From: CBDDBK01 sp965225715
Lineage (GTDB): Bacteria > Bacteroidota > Bacteroidia > Cytophagales > Flammeovirgaceae
DNA: 64,000 nucleotides
Direction of reading: 5' to 3'
NCBI GenBank assembly: GCA_965225715.1
Contig: CBDDBK010000004.1
Location: 558,001-622,000 of the forward strand
Below are positions 26,818 to 36,397 of the stretch, piece after piece (position 1 is the first letter of the stretch; each line of letters starts with the position of its first letter). The notes under the pieces are model-generated. The model worked only from the letters and a program-made list of their open reading frames with translations. It made no database searches and was not told where the DNA came from. A program made the position numbers and the translations under genes.

Positions 26818-28170
26818 GTGAAGTTATCTGACAGTGCTTATAAAGAGGATATTCAAAACGTAAAACAACGATTTGGTATTATTGGAAATTCAAAAAAATT
26901 AAACTATGCTATTCAGATTGCAGTTCAAGTTGCGCCTACTGATTTGAATGTGCTGATAACTGGAGAAAGTGGTAGTGGAAAGGAATCTTTTTCTAAAATT
27001 ATTCATCAGGTCAGTCATAGAAAACATAAAAACTTTATCGCATTAAATTGTGGAGCAATACCTTCAGGAACAATAGATTCTGAACTTTTTGGGCATGAAA
27101 AAGGATCTTTTACTGATGCTACTGAAGCACGAAAAGGTTATTTTGAAGTTACCAATGGAGGTACTATTTTCTTAGATGAAATTGCTGAAATGCCTTTAGG
27201 AACACAAGCACGTTTACTGCGCATATTGGAAAACAAAGAATTCATAAGAGTAGGTTCTTCAACAGTACAAAAAACAGATGTAAGGGTTGTAGCAGCTACG
27301 AATGTTAATTTATTGGAAAAAGTTGCTAATAAACAATTCCGAGAAGATCTATATTATCGACTTAGTACTGTGCCTATTCAGGTACCGCCTCTTAGAGAGC
27401 GTGGTGATGATATTATTTGGATATTTAGAAAATTTGCAGATGATTTTGCCGAAAAATACCGAATTACACCTATAGAACTTACTTTAGAAGCTGAAAAACA
27501 ACTTTTAAGTTATCGCTTTCCCGGCAATATCAGACAATTAAAAAATATTACCGAGCAAATATCTGCTCTTGAGATAAAACGAGAAATAAATTTAGAAACC
27601 ATAAAAAGATATATTCATAATTTAACTGAAAGCCGCTTACCTGTTACAACTATAAGTTCAAATTCAGGAGGAGATGACAATAGATATTCTGATAGAGAAA
27701 TTCTTTATAATCTACTTTTCGAAATGAAAAAAGATATGAATGATTTGAAAAGATTGGTATTAAGCCTTTTAAAAAATCCGCCTTCTAAAACTAAAGACCT
27801 TATTGAAGAAAATAAGCAACTTTTTAAAAATATAAGCGATAGAGATGATATAGATTATTTATATACAGATAGAGACCAAAAAGAAGAGAAAACTTATAAT
27901 AAAGAAGAGAAAAATATTCAAAAAAGTCAATCTCATCAATCTAATAAAACCAAAGTTTTACCTTTAGAAGAATATGAAGATATAACACCAGAAGCTACAA
28001 AGTTATTACAAGAAAATTATTCTTTAGAGGAAAAAGAAAAAGAAATGATTACTCTTGCTTTAAAAAAACATAATAACAGGCGACGCTCCGCAGCTGTAGA
28101 TTTGGGTATTTCCGAACGCACTTTATACAGAAAAATAAAACAATATAATATTAATTTATTAGATAACTAA
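26818..28170 (+). CDS. Sigma-54-interacting AAA+ transcriptional activator without receiver domain
   Basis: 450 residues. AAA+ domain (about 20-245) with Walker A GESGSGKES, the sigma-54 contact loop GSFTDA in place of the canonical GAFTGA, Walker B GGTIFLDEIAEM, and sensor arginines in PLRERGDD. An acidic, lysine-rich linker of about 120 residues follows, then a Fis-type helix-turn-helix (NNRRRSAAVDLGISERTLYR, about 422-441). Starts GTG at 26818. lptE begins three bases after its stop, an arrangement I recall as conserved in Bacteroidota. Confidence 0.9.
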   Translation: MKLSDSAYKEDIQNVKQRFGIIGNSKKLNYAIQIAVQVAPTDLNVLITGESGSGKESFSKIIHQVSHRKHKNFIALNCGAIPSGTIDSELFGHEKGSFTDATEARKGYFEVTNGGTIFLDEIAEMPLGTQARLLRILENKEFIRVGSSTVQKTDVRVVAATNVNLLEKVANKQFREDLYYRLSTVPIQVPPLRERGDDIIWIFRKFADDFAEKYRITPIELTLEAEKQLLSYRFPGNIRQLKNITEQISALEIKREINLETIKRYIHNLTESRLPVTTISSNSGGDDNRYSDREILYNLLFEMKKDMNDLKRLVLSLLKNPPSKTKDLIEENKQLFKNISDRDDIDYLYTDRDQKEEKTYNKEEKNIQKSQSHQSNKTKVLPLEEYEDITPEATKLLQENYSLEEKEKEMITLALKKHNNRRRSAAVDLGISERTLYRKIKQYNINLLDN

Positions 28171-28173
28171 ACA

Positions 28174-28695
28174 ATGAAAAAAATAGTTGTTTTTGCCTTA
28201 ATTGGAATTTGGATTTTAAGTTGTGCAGCACCACCTAAGCTTATTACTTTTCAAGGCAGTACTCTAGATCCTGCTATTAAGACTTTTTCTGTTGACAACT
28301 TTTATGTTGAATCAGTAGAAGCTAATTTCCCACCTAATTTGGGTAATCTGTTTACAGAAAATTTTAAATTATACATACAACAAAATTCAAGATTACAGTT
28401 AGCTCGTCAACCAGCTGATTTGGAGTTTAGTGGTTCTATAGTGCGTTATGATTTAATGCCTATTGCTGCTGGAGGTACTGAAAACCAAAATGCTTTACAA
28501 CAAAGATTAACAATCACTGTTAAAGTGAATTTTGTTAATAATTTAAATGATACAGAAAGTTTTGAAAAAAACTTTAGCTTTTATTCAGACTTTGGATCAG
28601 AAGAAAATTTAGTTGATGAAGAAGATCGTTTAATTAATGATATATTAATAGGTATTAATATGGATATTTTTAATAACAGTATAGCAAATTGGTAA
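28174..28695 (+). CDS. lptE: LPS-assembly lipoprotein LptE
   Basis: 173 residues with a lipoprotein signal (lipobox ILSC at about 14-17). The body matches Bacteroidota LptE: FSVDNFYVESVEANFPPNLG near residues 35-54, then a SDFGSEENL segment near the end. LptE plugs the LptD barrel that inserts lipopolysaccharide into the outer membrane. Cotranscribed with the preceding activator (3-base spacing). Confidence 0.85.
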   Translation: MKKIVVFALIGIWILSCAAPPKLITFQGSTLDPAIKTFSVDNFYVESVEANFPPNLGNLFTENFKLYIQQNSRLQLARQPADLEFSGSIVRYDLMPIAAGGTENQNALQQRLTITVKVNFVNNLNDTESFEKNFSFYSDFGSEENLVDEEDRLINDILIGINMDIFNNSIANW

Positions 28696-28882
28696 CTTTT
28701 TTGTTAGAACATATTAAAACAATATGTATTTCTCTGATGAACTGTTGCTTTGTTTTTATTATGATTTAAATTTTTAAATTCTAATAATAGATCTTATAAT
28801 TTTTTGTTTAATTAACAATAGTTTGAATATATATAAATTAAAAATAGAACTACTATTTTAATAAATTGAGATTTCTTCTAAT

Positions 28883-30841
28883 ATGATAAAAAATTTTGTA
28901 GTTGTTAGTCTAATTTTATTAGTTTTTAAAGTATATGCTCAGGAGGTTATAGAACTTCCTAAACCTGTAGCAAAAAAAATACAACTTGCTCACGATTTTA
29001 TTACATTAAGACGGTTTGATAAAGCCATTCAAACCTTAGAAAATATAATAAAAAAATATCCTATTTATGCTAAGCCTTATGTATACTTAGGAAAATATCA
29101 AAATTTTTTGGGTAATTATAAAGCATCTTTAGCCGCTTATAAAAAAGCGATTGAAGTGCAACCTAATTCACCTATTAATAAAGTATCTTACATACATATT
29201 GCTAAGGATGCTTTACATAGTGGTAATTACGAGCTGGCAAAAGCCTATTCCGAAAAGTATCTATCTTTTAATCCAAATGATTTTCATGAAAAACAGCAAA
29301 TCAAAACAGCTAAACGGATTATTGAAACTTGTGAGTATGCTGCGGTTAATATTCTTAACCCACTTAACTTTAAACCTGAAAACTTGTCTGGTGAAATCAA
29401 TAAATATAAACTTCAATATTTTCCAACAATAACAGCAGATGATAAAAAAATATTTTTTACAGCTCTAGAAAATATACATAATGAAGATATTTTTTATTCT
29501 ACTTTTGAAAATGGCTTATGGAGTAGTCCTATATCAATTCCAGAATTTAATACTCTTTTTAATGAAGGTACTTGTAGTATATCTGGGGATGGAACAGAAA
29601 TTGTTTTTACAAGTTGTCAAAATAGCAAAGGTAGGTTAACTTATGGCAGTTGTGATTTATATATTAGTTATCTAGATGGGGATAAGTGGATAGAACCAAC
29701 AAATATTGGACAAAATGTTAATACACAGAACTGGGAATCACAACCTACACTTTCAGCTGATGGCAAGACTTTATATTTTGTCTCAGAGCGACCTGGTAAT
29801 ATTGGAGGAAGAGATATATGGGTAACTTACTTGAAACTATCGGGATGGAGTATTCCAAAAAATTTAGGCAATAAAGTCAATACTGCAAAAGATGAAATAT
29901 CCCCATTTATTCATTTTAATAATAATGTATTATTCTTTTCTTCTAATGGACATTTGGGCTTTGGAGGATTTGATATTTTTAAAGCAGATCGAAAAGAAGA
30001 CCCTAAAACAAAAAAAGTGACTTGGAAAAATATAGAAAATATTGGCTATCCTATAAATAAACATGGAGACCAAGTATCCCTGATCATTAATGCTGATGGT
30101 ACTAAAGGTTATTTTGCCGATGAAGTTGTTAGAAATGAACAAATTATTGAAAGTACTTTAAAGTCTTTTGTTGTGCCAAAAGAGCTTTCTATTGGTGAAA
30201 AAAGTTATTATGTAAAAGGTAAAATATTTGATCTTGAAACCAAAGAAATTATTCCAAGTGCAGCTATTAGATTAGTTGATGTGTCTACTAAAGAAATATT
30301 CAATTTTGTCCTTTCCGATAAAAAAACAGGAGATTATTTAATCGTTTTTAACGAAGGACGACAGTATGCTTTATATGTTAATGCTTCAAGCCATTTATTT
30401 AAAAGTGTTTCTTTAAACTATACAGATAAAAGTCATCATGAACCCATAGAACAAGATATTTATTTAGAACGTATTCAAAAAAACGCGAGTATAATTTTGA
30501 ATAATATATTCTTTGAGTCAGGATCTTATAAATTAAAAAAAGAGTCAGAAACAGAACTCCATACCCTTATTAATTTCTTAAATCAAAATAAAAATTTAGT
30601 CATTGAAATAGGAGGTCATACAGATGATGTCGGCACAGAAGAAAGTAATAATGAGCTTTCTTTAAATAGAGCAAAAGCTGTCGTGGATTATATTTCTAAT
30701 AAAGGTATTTCTAGTAAACACCTAACTTATAAAGGTTATGGAGAAACTATGCCAAAAAGAAGTAATGATACTGATAAAAATAGAGCATTTAACAGGCGTA
30801 TTGAATTTAAAATTGTAGGGGATACAGAAGAACAAAATTAA
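28883..30841 (+). CDS. PorE-like OmpA-family protein (TPR, WD40-like, CRD, OmpA)
   Basis: 652 residues. Signal peptide (cleavage after VYAQ), TPR units (about 30-150), PD40/WD40-like beta-propeller strands (for example LSADGKTLYFVSERPGNIGG followed by RDIWV), a carboxypeptidase-regulatory-like domain (about 425-530), and a C-terminal OmpA peptidoglycan-binding domain with GGHTDDVGTEESNNELSLNR followed by AKAVVDYI. This order and size are those of PorE of the type IX secretion system, which anchors the PorLMNKP machinery to peptidoglycan. Related OmpA-propeller proteins exist in many paralogues, so PorE is likely, not certain. Monocistronic, 187 bases after lptE. Confidence 0.78.
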   Translation: MIKNFVVVSLILLVFKVYAQEVIELPKPVAKKIQLAHDFITLRRFDKAIQTLENIIKKYPIYAKPYVYLGKYQNFLGNYKASLAAYKKAIEVQPNSPINKVSYIHIAKDALHSGNYELAKAYSEKYLSFNPNDFHEKQQIKTAKRIIETCEYAAVNILNPLNFKPENLSGEINKYKLQYFPTITADDKKIFFTALENIHNEDIFYSTFENGLWSSPISIPEFNTLFNEGTCSISGDGTEIVFTSCQNSKGRLTYGSCDLYISYLDGDKWIEPTNIGQNVNTQNWESQPTLSADGKTLYFVSERPGNIGGRDIWVTYLKLSGWSIPKNLGNKVNTAKDEISPFIHFNNNVLFFSSNGHLGFGGFDIFKADRKEDPKTKKVTWKNIENIGYPINKHGDQVSLIINADGTKGYFADEVVRNEQIIESTLKSFVVPKELSIGEKSYYVKGKIFDLETKEIIPSAAIRLVDVSTKEIFNFVLSDKKTGDYLIVFNEGRQYALYVNASSHLFKSVSLNYTDKSHHEPIEQDIYLERIQKNASIILNNIFFESGSYKLKKESETELHTLINFLNQNKNLVIEIGGHTDDVGTEESNNELSLNRAKAVVDYISNKGISSKHLTYKGYGETMPKRSNDTDKNRAFNRRIEFKIVGDTEEQN

Positions 30842-31027
30842 GTATAGACCAAAAACTCTTTAAAAAAAGTATATGAAAATAAATTGATAATGAAATATTT
30901 AGAAATGCTATTTTATCTCAGAAATATTACAATGATAATAGAAAATGAGTTTAAGAATTTTTTTTGCTTTTTTTAAATTAATGCATTAAAAAAAATTGCC
31001 AAAGTATCGAATTCAAGATAAAGTACT

Positions 31028-31747
31028 TTAATCAAGAATATAGTTTCCATTCCTAATATTTACATTAGGCGGATAGTGCATTTTTTCAAAATAATCATAA
31101 CCATCTTTCAGGTTTTTCCAGAAATCCCAATATGTTCTATATTGCTCTTGCCTAAGGTATTTTTCCATATTAACTTTGGTCATTCTAAAAGGAAAAGCAT
31201 GAACCCGGAAAAAAGGCTGTCCATTCTGTAAAGCTGTTTGAGCAAGGGTATAAATTTCTTCTATTAAAGAATCAGTCATAGCATAACAGCCTATAGAAAC
31301 ACAAGAACCATGTACCATTAAATAGTTTCCTGTTTTTCCATGATATCGATCGTAAGTATTTGGATAGCCCAAATTAAAAGAAAGATGGAAGTTGCTGTTG
31401 GGATTTAAACGTCGAGCATTCACAAAATAAAAACCCTCTGGTGCTTTACCATCGCCTTGTCTCATTTTTGGACCCAAACCTAAAGACCCATAGGTACAAA
31501 TTGAATAAGTTTTAAAGAGTGTAAACTCTTCATTATTAGTATTTTTTACCCATACTTCAAGTTCTTTACTCTCTTTAAAAATACGGATAAAAATAGGAGA
31601 ACCCCAAACCAGGCTATCTTTTTGAAATGCTTCTTGTAAGACTGGAGTTTGAATTCGAACAGCTTGTTTTGATCTTGAACTTGAAGCTTGGGAAAAAAGC
31701 CAAGATACAGGAAAAAAAACGTATAATATTATAAAAGGTAAACGCAT
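31028..31747 (-). CDS. L,D-transpeptidase (YkuD/YafK-like)
   Basis: 239 residues with a signal peptide (ending WLFSQ). The catalytic motif MVHGSCVSIGCYAM (about 143-156) holds the histidine and the nucleophilic cysteine of the YkuD fold; an earlier FHLSFNLGYPN segment is the YafK-type substrate groove. Acts in the periplasm on peptidoglycan cross-links or on attachment of proteins to peptidoglycan. Confidence 0.88.
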   Translation of the reverse strand: MRLPFIILYVFFPVSWLFSQASSSRSKQAVRIQTPVLQEAFQKDSLVWGSPIFIRIFKESKELEVWVKNTNNEEFTLFKTYSICTYGSLGLGPKMRQGDGKAPEGFYFVNARRLNPNSNFHLSFNLGYPNTYDRYHGKTGNYLMVHGSCVSIGCYAMTDSLIEEIYTLAQTALQNGQPFFRVHAFPFRMTKVNMEKYLRQEQYRTYWDFWKNLKDGYDYFEKMHYPPNVNIRNGNYILD

Positions 31748-31831
31748 GATAGGAATTAAGTTAAATTTACCTTTTTATTAGCGATCCTATTTTTATTTCA
31801 GTGACTATATAAAAATAAGGATTTGGTTATT

Positions 31832-31925
31832 TATAGCAAAGCTATTTTATTTTGCGAAACGTTAAGTTTCAATACCAATAGGTTATAATCCAAAAAACTC
31901 TCTTTTTCAAGTAGTCGGAGTATAA
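31832..31925 (-). repeat. Interspersed repeat R1, long copy
   Basis: Reverse complement of the 18629-18713 copy with only a few differences; lies between the L,D-transpeptidase gene and tRNA-Asp. Confidence 0.8.
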
Positions 31926-31938
31926 GAATAGAAATAAG

Positions 31939-32013
31939 CGGAACAGACGGGACTCGAACCCGCGACCTCCTGCGTGACAGGCAGGCATTCTAACCAAACT
32001 GAACTACTGCTCC
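31939..32013 (-). tRNA. tRNA-Asp (anticodon GTC)
   Basis: Minus strand: acceptor GGAGCAG/CTGTTCC, anticodon arm CCTGC-CTGTCAC-GCAGG (anticodon GTC), T arm CGGGTTCGAGTCCCG. CCA not encoded. R1 repeats flank it on both sides. Confidence 0.96.
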
Positions 32014-32024
32014 GTTTACAAAGG

Positions 32025-32032
32025 CAAATATA
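32025..32032 (-). promoter_or_regulatory. -7 box of tRNA-Asp
   Basis: Minus strand TATATTTG ends 11 bases before the tRNA 5' end, the right place for transcription to begin just upstream of the gene. Confidence 0.6.
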
Positions 32033-32160
32033 CATTTTTTTTTAAACCTATAAGATTTTCACTTTATAAATTGTAAAAAATAAAATTTTTCTAAAAATCT
32101 ATGCGTATTTTTAACTTTTACAAAAAAAATAAAATAGATATAGCCTTGTTATTAAATATA

Positions 32161-32253
32161 AGTAACGCTATTTTAATATCTGAGAAAGGTTCATTTTTAA
32201 TATCAATAAGTTTAAAACCTTCCGAAATCCTTTTTTTAAGTGATGTGACTATA
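32161..32253 (-). repeat. Interspersed repeat R1 copy
   Basis: Minus strand reads TAGTCACATCACTTAAAAAA then AGGATTTCGGAAGGTTTTAA and ends TTTCTCAGATATTAAAATAG, following the R1 pattern. Confidence 0.65.
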
Positions 32254-32320
32254 AAACTACTGTAGTTTTTTACAAAAAAATTTAGTAGTTTATTTTTATA
32301 ACTTTCTAATTATCAATATC

Positions 32321-34396
32321 TTGTCTATTTGGTCAAAATATCCTTTCCTACGCTATCTTTTAGCTTATAGTATTGGAGTTTTTAGTTATATCTATACCCA
32401 GGTTTATTTTTCTATAACGCTCATAGTTTGGACATTTTCGGCTTTCTTATTTGTAAATATTATTTGTAATATATTCAGTTTCAAATTATTAAAACTGAAT
32501 ACTATTGTATTTCTAGGGCTTTTATTTTTGTTCGGCAATTATAGAGCTTACCGTTCTAACCTATTAAAAAACCCAAAACATATTGAATATATTGATTATC
32601 AGGCTTACTCAGGTTTAATTATTTCAGATAGAACAGAAAAACAAAATTATAATCGAGTACTTTTAAAGGTTTTGTATACCAAAAAGGAAAATAAGTGGTC
32701 GGAGGCAAAAGGCAAAGTTTTGCTCTATTTAGCACCTGAACAAAAAATAAGTTATGGCGATTATATAGCTATTTCAGGTAAACCACGCAATATCAATCCA
32801 CCAACTAACCCATCTGAATTTAATTATGCCAATTATTTGCACGTAAAAGGTATTTATCACAGCGATTATTTAGTCTATGATAGCACTAAAGTTAAAGTTT
32901 TTAATACAATGTCTTTTAGCCTTTTAGGTCGTATTTATGCTATACGTCATAGTCTAAAAGTTAAAATAAGCCATTACATTCCAGATAAATCTGTTCAAGG
33001 TTTCGCTATGGCATTACTATTGGGTATCCGTTCCGATTTACCAGAAGATGTAGTGACTCATTATAAAAACACAGGGGTCACTCATGTACTGGCTATTTCT
33101 GGCTTACATGTTGGCATTATTTATGGCGTTTTGGTTTGGTTATTTGGTTTTTTAAGATACCGCAAGCCTATTTTATTTATTTTTATTGTAGGGGGTTTAA
33201 TTTGGTTTTATGCTTTTTTGACTGGTTTTAGTATTTCGGTTGCCAGAACGGCCTGTATGTTTTCTATTCTCTTAATAGGCTCAATATTAAAAAGATCAAA
33301 CTATGGGTTTAACAGCTTGTTCATAAGTGCTTTAATTTTATTAATACTTAATCCATTTATAATATTTGAGGTTGGCTTTCAATTTTCTTATGCCGCGGTC
33401 ATCGGGATTTTTAGTTTTTATAAACTATTTCAAAAGATATTTACTTCTAACAATACTATTTTAAACTATTTCGGAGATTTAATAGCGGTTTGTTTAGCAG
33501 CGCAAACAGGTGTTTTACCTCTAATTTTATATTATTTTAATCAATTTCCTGTCTATTTTTTATTAGCAAACCTTCTTATTATTCCTTTGGTTATTATTGC
33601 CTTAGTGCTTGGGTTATTATTTTTATTGCCTACCTTTTGGGAGTTTTTTACCGAATTTATAGCTTTACTTTTAACAAAACTCCTAAAATTAGGTAATTTA
33701 ATCACTACTTTAATATCTGATTTTCCCGGAGCCGTCATAGAGGGAATAACACCAACAACCATACATGTTTTAGGGTTTTATTTGATAGCCATTTTTTTCC
33801 TTTTATTTTATAAAACTCAAAGAACTATCTATCTTTTTGTTAGCATTTTACTATTAAGTTTTATAATTATAGAACGATTTCAGATGCTCCAGCAAATTAG
33901 AAACGATAAAAAAATAATCCTTTATGAAGTAGGTAATAACAAGGCTCTAAGTTTTATAAAAGGACAAAAAGCCTATGTTATTGTTGATGAAAAACTTATA
34001 CAAAAAGAAAAAACCCTTCGCTATAAAGTTATGCCCTATTTTATAAAACATGGGCTTCAAAAAAATATCCAAATTTCTACCTTTAAAAATAATAACCTCG
34101 ACTTCATGAAACCTATAAATAATAATATGTTATTTTTTTGGATAGATAAAAAAATATTATATCTTAAAGAGCCTATCAGTTTTAAAAAACTAATTTTGGT
34201 AGATTACTTAATATTATCACAATCTATGCTTACAGTTTATGAAAATTCTTTGAATTTAGAATCTATTAACTATAAACACTTAATCTTAGATTCGTCAATT
34301 AGTGTTGATTTAATTGATAAAAAAAGGCAAATTTTGCCTCAAAATTTTTATAGTGTAGCTAAGCAAGGCGCTTGGGTTAAGACAATTAATAATTGA
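32321..34396 (+). CDS. ComEC/Rec2-family competence protein
   Basis: 691 residues. An N-terminal membrane region with a DUF4131-type OB segment (about 60-200: KGKVLLYLAPEQKISYGDYI) is followed by the competence transmembrane core with the signature VLAISGLHVGIIYG (about 252-265) and SVARTACMFSILLIG. This is the inner-membrane channel for single-stranded DNA in natural transformation. No C-terminal metallo-beta-lactamase domain is visible: the last 150 residues lack an HxHxDH motif, a shorter form also seen in other Bacteroidota. Starts at a TTG giving MSIWSKYPFLRY. Confidence 0.87.
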   Translation: MSIWSKYPFLRYLLAYSIGVFSYIYTQVYFSITLIVWTFSAFLFVNIICNIFSFKLLKLNTIVFLGLLFLFGNYRAYRSNLLKNPKHIEYIDYQAYSGLIISDRTEKQNYNRVLLKVLYTKKENKWSEAKGKVLLYLAPEQKISYGDYIAISGKPRNINPPTNPSEFNYANYLHVKGIYHSDYLVYDSTKVKVFNTMSFSLLGRIYAIRHSLKVKISHYIPDKSVQGFAMALLLGIRSDLPEDVVTHYKNTGVTHVLAISGLHVGIIYGVLVWLFGFLRYRKPILFIFIVGGLIWFYAFLTGFSISVARTACMFSILLIGSILKRSNYGFNSLFISALILLILNPFIIFEVGFQFSYAAVIGIFSFYKLFQKIFTSNNTILNYFGDLIAVCLAAQTGVLPLILYYFNQFPVYFLLANLLIIPLVIIALVLGLLFLLPTFWEFFTEFIALLLTKLLKLGNLITTLISDFPGAVIEGITPTTIHVLGFYLIAIFFLLFYKTQRTIYLFVSILLLSFIIIERFQMLQQIRNDKKIILYEVGNNKALSFIKGQKAYVIVDEKLIQKEKTLRYKVMPYFIKHGLQKNIQISTFKNNNLDFMKPINNNMLFFWIDKKILYLKEPISFKKLILVDYLILSQSMLTVYENSLNLESINYKHLILDSSISVDLIDKKRQILPQNFYSVAKQGAWVKTINN

Positions 34397-34531
34397 TATT
34401 GCTAGTCTTACTTTTAAAAATAAAGAGAGAATGTTTGTGTTTTTTTATTAATTTAAATACCTAAAAAATCCTTTTTTCTATTTGCGGTCATTATAAACCT
34501 ATAACTTTACTATCATAGCCTAATAGACTTC

Positions 34532-35314
34532 ATGAAACCTAAATTAGAAGCTTTTGAACGACTTTTAAAAATTATTGATGAATTACGGGTAAAATGCCCT
34601 TGGGATAGAAAGCAAACTATACAATCTTTGCGCAATGCAACTATTGAAGAAGTTTATGAGCTTGCTGAGGCAATTTTAAAAAAAGACTACGATGAAATAA
34701 AAGAAGAGCTGGGCGATATGGCTATGCACCTTATTTTTTATGCCCGAATTGCTAGTGAAACTAAAAAATTTGATATAGCTGATGTCCTAAATGGTATTTG
34801 TGATAAACTTATTGCTAGACATCCGCATATTTATGGAAATATAGAAGTAAAAAACGAAAATGAGGTTATAAAAAATTGGGAAAGATTAAAACAAGAAGAA
34901 AAAAAACATAAAAAAAAGAAATCCATACTTTCAGGCATAGCTCAAGGGTTACCATCTATGGTAAAGGCTGAACGAATTCAAAAAAAAGCCCATGGTGCAG
35001 GTTTTGATTTTGAAAAAACAGAAGATGCTTGGCAAAAAGTTCGAGAAGAAATTCAAGAATTAGAGGTCAGTTTATTACAAAATAAAATTCAAGATAGTGA
35101 AGCCGAATTTGGCGACTTATTCTTTTCGCTTATCAATGTAGCAAGACTTATGAAAATCGATCCTGATGCTGCTCTCGAAAAAACAACCCAAAAATTTACC
35201 AAACGCTTTAATTATTTAGAATTACAAGCTAAAAAAAACAATCAAAATTTTTATCAAGTTGGTCTTAATCAACTGGAAGCATGGTGGCAAGAAAGTAAAC
35301 AATATGATAATTAA
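34532..35314 (+). CDS. mazG: Nucleoside triphosphate pyrophosphohydrolase MazG
   Basis: 260 residues, almost the E. coli length (263). Two tandem MazG domains: the first with CPWDRKQTIQSLRNATIEEV then ExxE...EELGD (about 20-70), the second with EEIQELE...EAEFGDLFFSL (about 170-200). Hydrolyses NTPs to NMP + PPi, cleaning the nucleotide pool or affecting ppGpp-linked survival. Confidence 0.95.
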   Translation: MKPKLEAFERLLKIIDELRVKCPWDRKQTIQSLRNATIEEVYELAEAILKKDYDEIKEELGDMAMHLIFYARIASETKKFDIADVLNGICDKLIARHPHIYGNIEVKNENEVIKNWERLKQEEKKHKKKKSILSGIAQGLPSMVKAERIQKKAHGAGFDFEKTEDAWQKVREEIQELEVSLLQNKIQDSEAEFGDLFFSLINVARLMKIDPDAALEKTTQKFTKRFNYLELQAKKNNQNFYQVGLNQLEAWWQESKQYDN

Positions 35315-35423
35315 TAAATTCTAATTTATAATTTAGCTAAATGATTAGTTGCACTACGTTGTTGGGTATTTTTCTTTTTCTTTAGGGGAAGTTGTTTCCA
35401 AATTAATTTGGAAAAATAAAAAA

Positions 35424-35484
35424 ACATGGGCAAATTTTAAGTATTTAGCTTTTAAATAGTTATCTAAACAAATTAAGCCCATGT
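35424..35484 (+). promoter_or_regulatory. Inverted repeat enclosing the IS5 transposase start codon
   Basis: ACATGGGC (35424-35431) pairs with GCCCATGT (35477-35484), which contains the ATG at 35481-35483. A read-through transcript would hide the start codon in this stem, a known way by which ISs avoid activation from outside promoters. Role inferred. Confidence 0.4.
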
Positions 35485-36268
35485 CCATCGTAAAAACAAT
35501 GATAACACAAAAAGATTTTCAGCCAAAAATTTTACCCCATATTCTGAGTATAAGGTTGTCTTCAAGAGGTAAAAAATCTAAAATCGGTTCTTATAAACTT
35601 TATTGTTATATGCTTTATAAAGCGAAATCAGGCTGTCAATGGAGAATGTTAGCTATTGATAATAAGGAAATTACTAATGTTTTTGAAAAGATTTTCAAGG
35701 CTTCTGTAGCCCTTTTGAAAAGTGATCATCTAGCTGGTCAATTATCTGAAATTAATTTAGATGGCACCCATAGTCTAGCTAAAAATGGTGCTGAGGCAGT
35801 AGCTTATCAGAGGCGTAAAAAAGGCAAGACGACTAACTTATTATTTTTGACAAATGGGAAGGGGAAAGTGCTTGGTATAAGCGAAGGTACAGCTGGTAAG
35901 CACAATGATTTATATCAGGTAAAAAGGTATACCAAGAAGATGTTAAAGGATTTAAAAAAGTGGGGGTATACATTGCAAAATGTTTTAGTTCAGTCAGACA
36001 AAGGTTTTGATAGCAAGCTTTTTAGAAAGTTTTTATTGAATCAAGGCTTGAAGCCAAATATTGATGAAAACAAACGCAATCGTAAAAAACCAAAGCGGAG
36101 GAGGAAACGCTTTTTTGATAAAGAACGTTATAAAAATCGTTTACCAATGAGCGTACTTTTGCTTAGATGGATGGCTTTAAAAACATTCTCATACGCTTTG
36201 ATAAGAAAGTCCAAAATTGGCTAGCTTGGAACCAAATTGCTGCTAGCCTGATAAATTTTAAGTTGTAA
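35481..36268 (+). pseudogene. IS5-family transposase, frameshifted and with an amber stop
   Basis: The open frame (35481-36224, 247 residues) has D94 in NLDGTH and D173 in VQSDKGFD, but its end (LPMSVLLLRWMALKTFSYAL) is not IS5-like. One base is missing near 36143. In the other frame the family ending appears: NERTFA-stop-MDGFKNILIRFDKK then VQNWLAWNQ, ending at the TAA 36266-36268. The catalytic glutamate (GAG 36149-36151) is therefore out of frame, and a conserved Trp codon is TAG at 36164-36166. Two lesions indicate an inactive element. Confidence 0.85.
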
Positions 36269-36397
36269 ACAACTTCTTACTATAATTTAGTATATTAAGG
36301 CATTTTTGTAAAAAATAGAGAAACCCTGCAAATAATTACTCTTTTTATTCTTTATAGGTTTTAGCTGCCATTTTTTAAATTTTAAACTTTATTTATC

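Larger units (their letters stand above)
35388..36276 (+). mobile_element. Decayed IS5-family insertion sequence
   Basis: GAAGTTGTTT at 35388-35397 and its complement AAACAACTTC at 36267-36276 are the terminal inverted repeats. The exact outer limits and target duplication are uncertain (TTA occurs near both sides). Inside is a transposase pseudogene, and between the left end and the start codon a 14-bp palindrome CCAAATTAATTTGG (35398-35411). Confidence 0.75.

Noticed and set aside
32321..34396. ComEC without a metallo-beta-lactamase domain as a broken gene
   Set aside because: Shorter ComEC forms are frequent in Bacteroidota, and the membrane core is intact.
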